Below are positions 9,238 to 17,849 of a DNA stretch of 64,000 bases, in pieces. Source of the stretch: Microbacterium sp. C7(2022). Lineage in GTDB: Bacteria > Actinomycetota > Actinomycetes > Actinomycetales > Microbacteriaceae. A model generated the notes under the pieces. It was not told where the DNA came from and searched no databases. It saw only the letters and a program-made list of their open reading frames with translations. The stretch covers positions 248,001-312,000 of the forward strand of contig NZ_JAPEHV010000004.1 in NCBI RefSeq assembly GCF_028823665.1, in the 5' to 3' direction. Position 1 is the stretch's first letter; each line of letters begins with the position of its first letter. The translations under genes were made by a program, and so were the position numbers.

Positions 9238-9678
9238 ATGGATCCTTTGGTTGCTGCCGCGCTCATTGCGGCCCTCGTCCTGATCGCGACGGCGGCGGGT
9301 GTGGCTACGCGCGTGACATCTGGGCGCAAGAGGCGCGTCGCCGTCGGTGACGTCACGGCGGACGACGTCGGGGTGCACGCGCTCGCTCCGGTGGCGACCG
9401 TAGTGCAATTCAGCACCGAATTCTGCTCTCGGTGCCCGGGCGTGAAGCGCGTACTGACCGGGGCATTCTCTGATGAGCGCGGCATTGTCTACACCGACGT
9501 TGATCTCACCCATCGTCCCGATCTCGCGTCACGCCTGAGGGTCCTGCAAACCCCGACCGTGTTGGTCGTCGACGCTCTCGGTCGCGTCGTCTCGCGCTAC
9601 GCGGGGACGGTGCCCGTGGAATCCGTCCGTGCCGACATCGCCGAACTGAGGAAGGCCGATGATGTCGCGCTTGTCTGA
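9238..9678 (+). CDS. Membrane-anchored thioredoxin-fold protein
   Basis: 146 residues with an N-terminal hydrophobic anchor (about residues 3-24), then a thioredoxin fold. The active-site position reads EFCSRCPG with Cys63 and Cys66 (CxxC), and the cis-Pro loop LQTPTVLVVD is near residue 108. It is likely anchored with the redox domain outside or at the membrane. It begins 6 bases after TAGCGT without a ribosome site. The next gene (DUF4395) starts inside its last codons, and the pairing of a thioredoxin-like protein with a DUF4395 membrane protein is common in actinobacteria. The exact partner or substrate is unknown. Confidence 0.85.
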   Translation: MDPLVAAALIAALVLIATAAGVATRVTSGRKRRVAVGDVTADDVGVHALAPVATVVQFSTEFCSRCPGVKRVLTGAFSDERGIVYTDVDLTHRPDLASRLRVLQTPTVLVVDALGRVVSRYAGTVPVESVRADIAELRKADDVALV

Positions 9679-10192
9679 ATCTCCGGCAGCGCGACGCCCG
9701 CAGGCGATCGACCCGCGCGGGCCGCGATTCGCCGCGTGGATTACCGCGGCCCTGCTGCTCGTCGGGATCTTTTTATCGTTGCTGGGCACTGCGACACAGC
9801 CCGAAGCCACGTTTACTCAACGCCTGACTGACCCCGCATTCCTGCTCCTTGGGGGCATCGACCTGCTCTTCGTGTGGGGGTTCATGTCGCCCCGCACGGC
9901 GCCGTGGGGCGTTCTCTTCCGTACCGTCGTCCAGCCGCGCTTGGCGCCGACACGCGAGCGTGAAGATCCTCGTCCGCCGCGGTTCGCGCAAGTGGTCGGC
10001 TTCATCGTCGTGACGGCCGGCCTGGTGCTGCACCTGTTCGGCGTGCCGTGGGCGCTACCGATCGCGGGTGCCGCGGCGTTTGTGGCGGCGTTCCTCAACG
10101 CGGCGTTCGGGCTGTGCTTGGGTTGTCAGTTGTACCTCGCTTTCACGCGGATCGGGCTCATTCGTCCGCGTGGTGACCTGATCGGCGCGTGA
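9659..10192 (+). CDS. DUF4395 membrane protein
   Basis: 177 residues with about four hydrophobic helices and the GLCLGCQLY cysteine pair near the C-terminus typical of DUF4395. It overlaps the thioredoxin gene by 20 bases and has two adjacent ATG codons (9659 and 9662), either of which could serve. The conserved Cys-x-x-Cys in a membrane protein next to a thioredoxin suggests thiol/disulfide or sulphur chemistry at the membrane; that is inference from context only. Confidence 0.85.
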   Translation: MMSRLSESPAARRPQAIDPRGPRFAAWITAALLLVGIFLSLLGTATQPEATFTQRLTDPAFLLLGGIDLLFVWGFMSPRTAPWGVLFRTVVQPRLAPTREREDPRPPRFAQVVGFIVVTAGLVLHLFGVPWALPIAGAAAFVAAFLNAAFGLCLGCQLYLAFTRIGLIRPRGDLIGA

Positions 10193-10239
10193 GAGCGCGT
10201 CGTGGCTCCCGTCGCGAGGTGTGCTGCGGGTAGCCGTCG

Positions 10240-10440
10240 TCAGTCCCCGTGATTATCGGTGAATAGGTGCTCGATCGGATGCTCGAAGATCCGGGCGAGC
10301 CGGAAAGCGACGGGCAAGCTGGGGTCGAACTTGCCCGTCTCGATCGCATTGATGGACTGGCGTGAGACGCCGAGGCGCTGCGCCAGATCGGCCTGCGTCC
10401 ACCCGCGTTCGGCGCGCAGTGCGGCAAGGCGGTTCTTCAT
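10240..10440 (-). CDS. XRE-family HTH transcriptional regulator
   Basis: 66-residue single-domain DNA-binding protein: MKNRLAALRAERGWTQADLA, then the recognition helix GVSRQSINAIETGK (about residues 24-37). It is of the compact type usually paired with a small membrane protein. Its ATG overlaps the stop of the upstream membrane gene as ATGA, so they are co-translated. It probably binds the two GTCAAG-N4-CTTGAC sites found in front of this two-gene operon (10910-10965), giving autoregulation. Confidence 0.9.
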   Translation of the reverse strand: MKNRLAALRAERGWTQADLAQRLGVSRQSINAIETGKFDPSLPVAFRLARIFEHPIEHLFTDNHGD

Positions 10441-10859
10441 CGGTAGCGGATCCGTCCTGCGACCACGGCGAGGGTGAAGATCACTCCCGGCACTACCAAG
10501 GCCACCCCAAGTTCTACGTCGCCGGTGACGAGACCCGCGCCATCGGCCAGGGCGTAGCCGAGGCCGGCGATCCAGCTGATGCCGAGGGTGAGCGCGAGCG
10601 CTTCGAGCAGGATCTTGCGCCACAGGTCGTCTTGTTCGCGCAGGAAGCGCGCGAAGGCCGCGATCCACGCGATGCTCGCGAGGGTAGCGATGGCAATCGC
10701 GACGCTGCTCCAGACCTGCTGCGTCGCGGCATCCCACAGGAGCTCAGGTCCGAATCGCGCGATGGCGACCGTCGCGAGCCATGCGGCTGTCCAGAGGAAC
10801 AGGCGCAGGGTCGCCCTGTTCTGCCCGCGGTACGCGGCGCCGTCGTCGGGGGTCGGCAT
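10437..10859 (-). CDS. Small four-helix membrane protein coupled to an XRE regulator
   Basis: 140 residues with four predicted membrane helices (about 20-40, 50-70, 85-103 and 112-133) and a charged loop REQDDLWRKI between helices 2 and 3. No enzymatic motif is visible. A ribosome site GGAAGAG precedes the ATG. The gene pair with the downstream compact XRE regulator is a recurring actinobacterial and firmicute arrangement. Function is unknown; membrane stress sensing is a guess. Confidence 0.75.
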   Translation of the reverse strand: MPTPDDGAAYRGQNRATLRLFLWTAAWLATVAIARFGPELLWDAATQQVWSSVAIAIATLASIAWIAAFARFLREQDDLWRKILLEALALTLGISWIAGLGYALADGAGLVTGDVELGVALVVPGVIFTLAVVAGRIRYR

Positions 10860-10909
10860 GGGCTCTTCCGTTCTCTTCGTGCGTGGGGCTTAGCTTCCGG
10901 CGCAGCCGA

Positions 10910-10965
10910 GTCAAGTACGCTTGACACGGTAGTTCGGGGCCACCTGTGTGTCAAGTTCACTTGAC
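10910..10965 (-). promoter_or_regulatory. Promoter with two GTCAAG-N4-CTTGAC operators
   Basis: On the minus strand a -35 box TTGACA (10949-10954) is followed after 17 bases by TACCGT (10926-10931), reading towards the membrane-protein/XRE operon. Two matching inverted repeats, GTCAAG-N4-CTTGAC, sit at 10950-10965 (over the -35) and 10910-10925 (just beyond the -10), 40 bp apart. This is the classic arrangement for repression by a small XRE protein. The 10995 methyltransferase promoter is adjacent but reads away. Confidence 0.75.
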
Positions 10966-10994
10966 TTCCGCAGTGCGGCGATAGCCTTTCCTGC

Positions 10995-11645
10995 GTGACT
11001 CACGACGATGATGCGAGCGACAGCTCCCCGGTCGAGCCCCAGCTCCCGCATGGCGTCGGACCGTGGCCGGGTGGGCGCGACGCATGGCCGACCGAGCCGC
11101 AGTACGACCCCGAGCTCCTCGAGCACGGCGATCGCCGCAATGTGATCGACCGATATCGCTACTGGAGCATGGACGCGATCGTCGCCGACCTCGACGAGCA
11201 CCGGCACGCGTTTCACGTGGCGATCGAGAACTGGCAGCACGACATGAACATCGGCTCGATCGTCCGCAGCGCCAACGCGTTCGGAGCCGCCGAGGTGCAC
11301 ATCATCGGTCGCCGGCGCTGGAACCGGCGCGGAGCGATGGTGACCGATCGGTACCAGCACGTGCGGCACCACGAAGACGTCGCGGCGTTTGCTCAGTGGG
11401 CGGATGCCGCTTGCCTCCCGATCCTCGCCATCGACAACGTCGACGGCTCGGTGCCGGTGAACGAAGCAGACCTGCCCGAACGCTGCGTGGTGCTGTTCGG
11501 TCAGGAAGGGCCGGGGTTGTCGCCCGAGGCGCTGGCCGCGGCATCCGGAGTTATCGAAATCACGCAGTACGGGTCGACGCGCTCGATCAACGCCAGCGCT
11601 GCCGGTGCGGTCGTGATGTATGAGTGGTGCCGCCGCTGGGCCTGA
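10995..11645 (+). CDS. SpoU/TrmH-family RNA 2'-O-methyltransferase
   Basis: 216-residue SPOUT methyltransferase for tRNA or rRNA ribose methylation. All three SpoU motifs are present: NIGSIVRSANAFGA (about residues 86-99), VVLFGQEGPGLS (about 165-176), and ITQYGSTRSINASAAGAVVMYEW (about 188-210), which builds the trefoil-knot S-adenosylmethionine site. The GTG start lies 7 bases after TAGCCT, consistent with leaderless translation. Which nucleotide is modified cannot be told. Confidence 0.9.
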   Translation: MTHDDDASDSSPVEPQLPHGVGPWPGGRDAWPTEPQYDPELLEHGDRRNVIDRYRYWSMDAIVADLDEHRHAFHVAIENWQHDMNIGSIVRSANAFGAAEVHIIGRRRWNRRGAMVTDRYQHVRHHEDVAAFAQWADAACLPILAIDNVDGSVPVNEADLPERCVVLFGQEGPGLSPEALAAASGVIEITQYGSTRSINASAAGAVVMYEWCRRWA

Positions 11646-12350
11646 TCAGGGTAGGCGCACCCCGACGAATGTCGTGTGGGTTCTCAGCGCGAACCCGAGC
11701 CGTTCGTACGTGCCGATCGCGCCGACGTTGGTCGCGGCGGCGTGCATGAACGCGCGGTCGCCGCGTTGCTGAATGTGGAACGCGACGTCGAGGACGAGGC
11801 GTGAGGCCAAACCCTGCCGACGGTGGGCGTCGTCCGTGGCCACGGCGCTGATCTCGGTCCAGCCGTCGGGTTTCAGGCGCTCGCCCGCCATGGCGACGAG
11901 CCGTCCGTCGCGACGGATGCCGACGTAGCGACCAAGTTCATACGTGCGAGGCAGGAATGGGCCGGGGCGATTGCGCGAGATGAGAGCGAGCATCTCGGGA
12001 ACGTCCGCCTCGCCGAGGAGCACCGCCTCGGCATCGGGGGCCGGCGTGAGCCGGTCGGTCTCGACCAGTTGCACGCCGCCGCCGCGCCACAGTTCCTCCC
12101 ATTCGACGGGAAGGGCGGGCACCTCGCCTGACAGGCTGATCTGTCCACCGGAGCCCACCAAAGCGGTCAGTGAGTCCCAGATGCGGGGGTCCTCCCATGT
12201 GCGCACCGCGACGAAAGGGGCCACGTCGATCTGGTAGCGGCGCACCAGATCGTCGCCTTCCGCGAACCGGGCGTGGCGCCCCTCCAGAGCGTTCCATGCG
12301 GCGTTATCGAGCACGTCGGCATCGAGATGAGAGGCGAGGGTATCTGTCAT
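11646..12350 (-). CDS. GNAT-family N-acetyltransferase
   Basis: 234 residues. The C-terminal half is a GNAT fold: acceptor strand MAGERLKPDGWTEISAVATDDAHRRQGLASRLV (motif A with RRQGLAS for the acetyl-CoA pyrophosphate, about residues 177-183) and the end ATNVGAIGTYERLGFALR (motif B, about 207-223). The N-terminal half (residues 1-110) resembles the degenerate first domain of tandem GNAT proteins (LEGRHARFAEG, RYQIDVAPF). Substrate unknown. The reading frame continues far upstream, but codon content and homology start at this ATG. Confidence 0.85.
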   Translation of the reverse strand: MTDTLASHLDADVLDNAAWNALEGRHARFAEGDDLVRRYQIDVAPFVAVRTWEDPRIWDSLTALVGSGGQISLSGEVPALPVEWEELWRGGGVQLVETDRLTPAPDAEAVLLGEADVPEMLALISRNRPGPFLPRTYELGRYVGIRRDGRLVAMAGERLKPDGWTEISAVATDDAHRRQGLASRLVLDVAFHIQQRGDRAFMHAAATNVGAIGTYERLGFALRTHTTFVGVRLP

Positions 12351-12427
12351 GACTGTCGTGCTCCGATGTGAGGATGGCGGGGGCCACAGAGGCAACACGG
12401 CTCGGCGCGGTGTCATTCCGGCGTGCG

Positions 12428-13750
12428 CTATGCGCCAGCGGTCATCCACGCGGCGCCGCGCACGCGCCACCCGAGCGTAACCAGTCGCGCCAGCATGTAG
12501 ACGCCGAAGAACGCGACGGCCAGCCATGCGAGCCCGGCGGCGCCCACCGGGTGCAGCCACGAAACCAGCACTAGCGCCGGCAGGAAGGGCGCCAGATTCA
12601 GCACCCCCACGAGCGCCAGGTACTTCGCGTCGCCCGCGCCGATCAGCACGCCGTCGAGCACGAACACGATGCCGCACACCGGTTGCGCGGCGGCGAGCAC
12701 GATCAACGCGGGCTGCACGAGGGCTGCGAGTTCGGGCGATCCGGTGAACAGCAGGCCGATGACCCCCGAGCACGCGCCGATGATGATCCCGACGATCACA
12801 CCGAACCACGCACCCCAGGCCACCGTGCGCCGCAGTACCTGCCGCACGGTGGCGGTATCTTCGGCGCCCAACCCCTTGCCGATGAGCGCCTGCGCGGCGA
12901 TCGCGAGCGCGTCCAGGGCGAACGCCGCCGTCGAGAAGATCGTGAACGCGACCTGCCAGCCGGCGAGTTCGTCGGTGCCGAGCCCGGTCGCCACGCCCAC
13001 GGTTGCCAGGAGCGCCACGCGCAACGACACGGTGCGCAAGAACAGCCAGCCGCCGATCTTCGCCGACCCCCGAACGCCGTCTCGTTGCGGGCGGACGGAT
13101 GCCGCGTGTCGGCGTGCCAGTCGTCCGATGACGATCGCGTACGCGGCGACCATGCCCCACTGCGCCACGACCGTGCCGACGGCGGAACCTGCGATACCCC
13201 ACCCGAAGCCGTAGATGAACACCCAGTTGAGCAGGGCGTTCGCCGCGAACCCGAGGCCGGCGATCCACAGTGGGGTCACGGTGTCCTGTAGCCCACGCAA
13301 CAAGCCCGTCGCGGCGAAGACGATCAGCATCGCCGGAAGCCCCCACATTGAGATCCCGAGGTACGTGGATGCTTGTTGCGAGACGGCGTCTGTCGCGCCG
13401 AACATGCCGACAAGGGCAGGGGTCAGCAGGTACCCCGACACGGCGAGGACTGCGCCCATGCCGAGGGCGAGCCACATGCCGTCGATGCCGACCGAGACTG
13501 CCTTCGACGCGTCGCCAGCCCCGAGGCGGCGCGCTACCGCGGGGGTGGTCGAATACGCCAAGAACACCATCAGGCCGACGATCGTCTGCAGTACGGCCGA
13601 CGCGATGCCGAGTCCTGCAAGCGGATCCACGCCGAGGTGCCCGACCAGGGCCGAGTCGACGATCAGGAACAGCGGTTCGGCGATGAGCGCCCCGAGGGCG
13701 GGCACGGCGAGCCGCAGAATGTCGCGGTTCAGCGTGGCGGGAGCAGTCAC
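12428..13750 (-). CDS. MATE-family multidrug/cation efflux transporter
   Basis: 440 residues in about 12 hydrophobic helices, arranged as two similar halves. The first half opens with PALGALIAEPLFLIVDSALVG, the typical MATE (DinF-like) start with the conserved Pro/Glu in helix 1; QTIVGLMVFLAYSTTPAVARRLGAG follows. It exports organic cations or toxic compounds against H+ or Na+. The second of two GTG codons (13750) is preferred to 13756 because TAGGCT (13757-13762) directly abuts the first and is 6 bases from the second, the spacing seen at many genes here. Confidence 0.92.
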   Translation of the reverse strand: MTAPATLNRDILRLAVPALGALIAEPLFLIVDSALVGHLGVDPLAGLGIASAVLQTIVGLMVFLAYSTTPAVARRLGAGDASKAVSVGIDGMWLALGMGAVLAVSGYLLTPALVGMFGATDAVSQQASTYLGISMWGLPAMLIVFAATGLLRGLQDTVTPLWIAGLGFAANALLNWVFIYGFGWGIAGSAVGTVVAQWGMVAAYAIVIGRLARRHAASVRPQRDGVRGSAKIGGWLFLRTVSLRVALLATVGVATGLGTDELAGWQVAFTIFSTAAFALDALAIAAQALIGKGLGAEDTATVRQVLRRTVAWGAWFGVIVGIIIGACSGVIGLLFTGSPELAALVQPALIVLAAAQPVCGIVFVLDGVLIGAGDAKYLALVGVLNLAPFLPALVLVSWLHPVGAAGLAWLAVAFFGVYMLARLVTLGWRVRGAAWMTAGA

Positions 13751-13818
13751 GCTCACAGCCTACGGTCGCGCGCAGACGCGGCATCCGCTCGTCTGAGACG
13801 TCGCCTATCCTGGAGGGC

Positions 13819-15783
13819 ATGACCGATGTCACCCGATCCGGTCTCGCGCTCGACGAACTGAGCGCTGAGATTCGCCCCCAAGACGACCTCTTCCGCCACG
13901 TCAACGGTGCATGGCTCGATCGCACCGAGATCCCCGACGACAAAGCCCGTTGGGGATCGTTCCACCTCATCGCCGAGCAGGCGGAGAAGGACGTGCACGC
14001 GATCGTCGAAGAATCGCAGGCCGCCGAGCCGGGCACCGAAGCCCGCAAGATCGGCGACCTCTACACGAGCTTCATGGACACCGATCGCATCAACGCGGTG
14101 GGAACGGACGCAATCGCCGAGCAGCTCGCCCGGGTCGAGGAGATCGATTCGATCCCCTCGCTGCTGCGCACGATCGGATCGCTCGAGCGCGATGGCGTCG
14201 GCGGCATCGTGTCGCTGTACATCGAGCCCGACCCGGGCAACCCCGAGCGCTACGTTCCGTTCTTCGTGCAGTCGGGGCTCTCGCTGCCCGATGAGAGCTA
14301 CTACCGCCTCGAGAACTTCGGCGAGACGCGCATCGCGTTCCGTCAGCACGTTGAGCGGATCCTGACGCTGGCAGGGGTTGCGGATGCCGCGGCCGACGCC
14401 GATCGCCTCGTGGCCCTCGAGACCGAGATCGCGTCGCACCACTGGGACAACGTCAAGAGTCGCGACGCGGTCGCGACCTACAACCTCACTTCGTGGGACG
14501 ACGTCCAGACGCTCGCCGGCATCGACCTCACGCCGTGGCTGGAGGGCATCGCGCCCGACCACGCCGCCGCGTTCGCCGAGGTCAACGTCTACCAGCCGAG
14601 CTTCCTCTCGGGCTTGGGCTCGCTGCTCGTCGAGGAACGCCTCGACGAGTGGAAGTCGTGGCTGCGCTTCACGATCGTTCACGGTGCCGCCGCGTTCTTG
14701 TCGGACGAATTCGTCGCCGAGAACTTCGCTTTCTATGGCACGCAGCTCACCGGGGTGCCGGTCAACCGCGAACGCTGGAAGCGCGGCGTCTCGCTGACCG
14801 AAGCCGCCATGGGCGAGGCCATCGGTCGCGTGTACGTCGAGCGGCACTTCCCGCCGGCGGCGAAGACCGAGATGGACGCGCTGGTCGCGAACCTGGTCGA
14901 GGCCTACCGCCAGTCGATCACCGACCTCGAGTGGATGAGCCCGGCCACGCGCGAGCGCGCGCTGGCGAAGCTCGACGCGTTCACGCCCAAGATCGGCTAC
15001 CCGACGAAGTGGAAGGACTACTCGTCACTCGAGATCGACGCCACCGACCTGGTCGGTAACGTGCGCCGCTCGCACGTGTGGGAGCACGACCGTCAGCTCG
15101 CCAAGGTCGGGCAGCCCATCGACCGCGACGAGTGGTTCATGACCCCGCAGACTGTCAACGCGTACTACAACCCGCTGATGAACGAGATCGTGTTCCCCGC
15201 GGCCATCCTGCAGTACCCGTTCTTCGAGGCCGACCGCGATGCGGCCGCAAACTACGGCGGCATCGGCGCGGTGATCGGTCACGAGATCGGGCACGGCTTC
15301 GACGACCAGGGCAGCCGCTTCGACGGTGACGGGTCACTGCGCGACTGGTGGACCGACGAGGACCGCTCGGCGTTCGAAGAGCGCACCAAGAACCTCATCG
15401 CGCAGTACGACGCCCTCACCCCGCTCGGCCTGCCCGAAGAGAACAAGGTCAACGGATCGCTCACTATCGGTGAGAACATCGGCGACCTCGGCGGGCTCGG
15501 TATCGCACTCAAGGCTTACGAGCTCTCGCTCGGTGGCGAAGAGGCGCCCGTAATCGATGGATACACCGGCGTGCAGCGCCTGCTGCTCAGCTGGGCGCAG
15601 GTGTGGCAGCAGAAGGGTCGGGATGCCGAGACCATCCGGCTCCTCACGATTGACCCGCACTCGCCCAACGAGTTCCGCTGCAACCAGATCGTCCGGAACA
15701 TCGACGCGTTCTACGATGCTTTCGACGTCACCGAGGGCGACGCACTCTGGCTCGATGCCGAGGAGCGCGTCACCATCTGGTGA
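13819..15783 (+). CDS. M13-family zinc metallopeptidase (neprilysin/PepO-like)
   Basis: 654 residues, close to the usual 630-680 of bacterial M13 peptidases. The zinc site is HEIGH at residues 488-492 in the context VIGHEIGHGFDDQGSRFD. The third ligand and partner are Glu552 and Asp556 in ENIGDLGGL. The substrate-binding strand NAYYNPLMNEIVFPAAILQ and the C-terminal FRCNQIVRNIDAFYDAFDV-type end are also present. No signal peptide is seen, so it is probably cytoplasmic and degrades peptides. TATCCT ends 7 bases before the ATG; GGAGGG lies in between. Confidence 0.95.
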   Translation: MTDVTRSGLALDELSAEIRPQDDLFRHVNGAWLDRTEIPDDKARWGSFHLIAEQAEKDVHAIVEESQAAEPGTEARKIGDLYTSFMDTDRINAVGTDAIAEQLARVEEIDSIPSLLRTIGSLERDGVGGIVSLYIEPDPGNPERYVPFFVQSGLSLPDESYYRLENFGETRIAFRQHVERILTLAGVADAAADADRLVALETEIASHHWDNVKSRDAVATYNLTSWDDVQTLAGIDLTPWLEGIAPDHAAAFAEVNVYQPSFLSGLGSLLVEERLDEWKSWLRFTIVHGAAAFLSDEFVAENFAFYGTQLTGVPVNRERWKRGVSLTEAAMGEAIGRVYVERHFPPAAKTEMDALVANLVEAYRQSITDLEWMSPATRERALAKLDAFTPKIGYPTKWKDYSSLEIDATDLVGNVRRSHVWEHDRQLAKVGQPIDRDEWFMTPQTVNAYYNPLMNEIVFPAAILQYPFFEADRDAAANYGGIGAVIGHEIGHGFDDQGSRFDGDGSLRDWWTDEDRSAFEERTKNLIAQYDALTPLGLPEENKVNGSLTIGENIGDLGGLGIALKAYELSLGGEEAPVIDGYTGVQRLLLSWAQVWQQKGRDAETIRLLTIDPHSPNEFRCNQIVRNIDAFYDAFDVTEGDALWLDAEERVTIW

Positions 15784-15879
15784 TCCCGGCGGGCGCGGTG
15801 CCCGTCGTGTGGTGACCTGAGCGCGCCACGACATTCCTTACCCCATCCAAAGATCCGCCAACATCGGAAGGAAGCCCTC

Positions 15880-16803
15880 TTGGGCACGTCCCCTGAACCC
15901 AGACGGGACGCTGAGTCGCTGCGGGGGTCGCGACGAAGCAGTAACCGACGCATGCCGCGGCGTGCAGCCATCGGTCGACGTACGTTCACGTCGACCCTGA
16001 AAGCGCTCGATGATCTGGCCGGTTCCGGTGCTCAGGTCTCGGTGCGCATTACCGATCTCGACCGCGGCACGTCGGTGCTCGCGGGCGACGACTTCGTCAC
16101 CTTGCCCGTTGCCGGGTTGGGGGTGGTGCCGCTCCTCATCGAAGTGGCATCGGCGTTCGAGACGGGGTCTCTCGATCCGCTCGAGATCGTGGATCGATCC
16201 GACGTCGAACCGGTCGCCGTTGCCGGGGTGTGGCAGCACATGAAGGCGCCCGCTCTGCCATTGGTCGACCTGGCGGTGCTCACCGCTTCGACCGGCGATG
16301 CGCTTGCGGCCAATGCCTTGCTCGCCCGCGTGGGGCTGCCGGCCGTGCGGACGCGCATCGAACTGCTCGGGCTCGCCCAGTCAGCGCTGCTCGACAGGTT
16401 CCGCGATGTGCGCGGGCCCGATGACGCGCCGCACTTCGCGCTCGGTTCGGCGCGCGAACTCGCCGAGGTCTTCGCCGCCATGGTGAACTCGAAAGCCGTG
16501 TCGGCGGGGGTCAGTGCTCAGGTCGCGGAGTGGCTGAGCCTCAATCACGATCTGTCTCTCGTGGCATCCGCTACCGGACTCGACCCGTTCTCACACGAGA
16601 ACGATGAGCACGGGCTGCTGTTCATCAACAAGACCGGCCGCGATTCCGGCATCCGTGTCGAGGGCGGCGTTCTCGCGGGCCCGCGCGCCGGCGTCTCATA
16701 CGCGATGATCGTGTGCTTCGACGACCTCTCGATCCTTCACCGCATGCGCGCCCATGAGGCGTTCCGCACGCTCGGCGTCGACCTCATGGAGTACGTGCAC
16801 TGA
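15880..16803 (+). CDS. Class A beta-lactamase-fold protein lacking catalytic residues
   Basis: 307 residues. The order of elements follows class A serine beta-lactamases, but the Ser-x-x-Lys position, expected in the stretch VTLPVAGLGVVPLL (about residues 73-86), contains neither Ser nor Lys. The Ser-Asp-Asn site reads STGDALAANALLARVG (137-152). Only the KTG triad is kept (NKTGRDSGI, 250-258). It is therefore probably not a hydrolase and may act as a binding or regulatory protein; that is inference. The TTG start follows GGAAGGAAG by 5-6 bases; an internal ATG at 15952 is the alternative. No signal peptide is visible. Confidence 0.75.
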   Translation: MGTSPEPRRDAESLRGSRRSSNRRMPRRAAIGRRTFTSTLKALDDLAGSGAQVSVRITDLDRGTSVLAGDDFVTLPVAGLGVVPLLIEVASAFETGSLDPLEIVDRSDVEPVAVAGVWQHMKAPALPLVDLAVLTASTGDALAANALLARVGLPAVRTRIELLGLAQSALLDRFRDVRGPDDAPHFALGSARELAEVFAAMVNSKAVSAGVSAQVAEWLSLNHDLSLVASATGLDPFSHENDEHGLLFINKTGRDSGIRVEGGVLAGPRAGVSYAMIVCFDDLSILHRMRAHEAFRTLGVDLMEYVH

Positions 16804-16843
16804 CTCAGCCGCCGCGCTGACGGGGTTGGGTAGAACCGGCGCG

Positions 16844-17725
16844 TCAGAAGACGATCGTGTGGTTGCCGTGCCGGATGACGCGGTCCTGCGCGTGCCACAG
16901 CACCGCGCGGGAGAGGACCTGGCGCTCGACGTCGGCGCCGCGTCGGGCGAGCTCGGCCGAGGTGTCGGCGTGCGTGACGCGGACCGTATCCTGCTCGATG
17001 ATCGGCCCCTCGTCGAGCTCGCTCGTGACGTAGTGCGACGTCGCGCCGATGAGCTTGACGCCGCGCTCCTTGGCCTTCTTGTACGGCTCGGCGCCGATGA
17101 AGGCGGGCAGGAACGAGTGGTGGATGTTGATCACCGGCACGCCGACCTGCTCGAGGAAGTCGGGCGACAGGATCTGCATGTAGCGGGCGAGCACGATGAA
17201 GTCGACGTTTCCGCGGAGGAGTTCGACGAGCTTCGCCTCAGACTCGGACTTGTCGGGACCTGGCACCGAGGGGACGTGGAAGAACGGCACGCCGAAGGAA
17301 CGCACGTCGTCGGCCGCGGTGTCGTGGTTCGAGATGACCATCGGGATTGTGACGGGCAGGTCGCCGCGGCGGTGCCGCCACAGCAGATCGAGCAGGCAGT
17401 GGTCCTGCTTCGATGCGAGGATCGCCATCCGCTTGGGGGTGGACTGGTCGGTGATGGTCCATTCGAGGCCGAATTCGCCGCCGATCGTGCGCTCGAGGTC
17501 GGCCGTGATCTCGGGGAGGGCTGCGGTCAGTCCGGCGCGGTGGAACACCACGCGCTGGAAGTACGCGCCCCCGCGCGGGTCATCCGAGTACTGGTCGAAA
17601 CTCGTGATGTTGCCCTGGTGTCGCGTGATGAGCGCCGACACCGCCGCCACGATCCCGGGGCGGTCCTCGCCGTGGACGATGAGGCAAGCGTGATCGGCGA
17701 GGGGTGAGGTGGGCACAGCGGTCAT
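16844..17725 (-). CDS. purU: Formyltetrahydrofolate deformylase
   Basis: 293 residues. It hydrolyses 10-formyl-THF to formate and THF, balancing one-carbon pools and feeding formate to purine synthesis. There is an N-terminal ACT regulatory domain (HGEDRPGIVAAVSALITRHQGNI, about residues 17-40) and a C-terminal formyltransferase fold with the catalytic NIHHSFLPAFIGA (about 197-209) and the Asp in TSELDEGPIIEQD. The ATG lies 6 bases after CAGAAT on the minus strand. Length matches the family (280-300). Confidence 0.95.
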   Translation of the reverse strand: MTAVPTSPLADHACLIVHGEDRPGIVAAVSALITRHQGNITSFDQYSDDPRGGAYFQRVVFHRAGLTAALPEITADLERTIGGEFGLEWTITDQSTPKRMAILASKQDHCLLDLLWRHRRGDLPVTIPMVISNHDTAADDVRSFGVPFFHVPSVPGPDKSESEAKLVELLRGNVDFIVLARYMQILSPDFLEQVGVPVINIHHSFLPAFIGAEPYKKAKERGVKLIGATSHYVTSELDEGPIIEQDTVRVTHADTSAELARRGADVERQVLSRAVLWHAQDRVIRHGNHTIVF

Positions 17726-17849
17726 GCATCGATTCTGCCCTGTCGGGCGGATTGGTGAGACACGGCGCGTGCGGCGAGACACAGCGGCTGCCTCGGTGTC
17801 TCGGCGCACGGACCGTGTTTCGGAGAGTGGATGCCGCGCGGGGCGGCTC

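Noticed and set aside
12351-14048. Upstream extension of the GNAT frame to about 800 residues
   Set aside because: The extension overlaps the MATE gene in another frame, and homology to GNAT starts only at 12350.
16817-16847. CTGACG/CGTCAG stem between the pseudo-beta-lactamase and purU as a terminator
   Set aside because: Six-bp stem with a 19-base loop that includes the purU stop; too weak.
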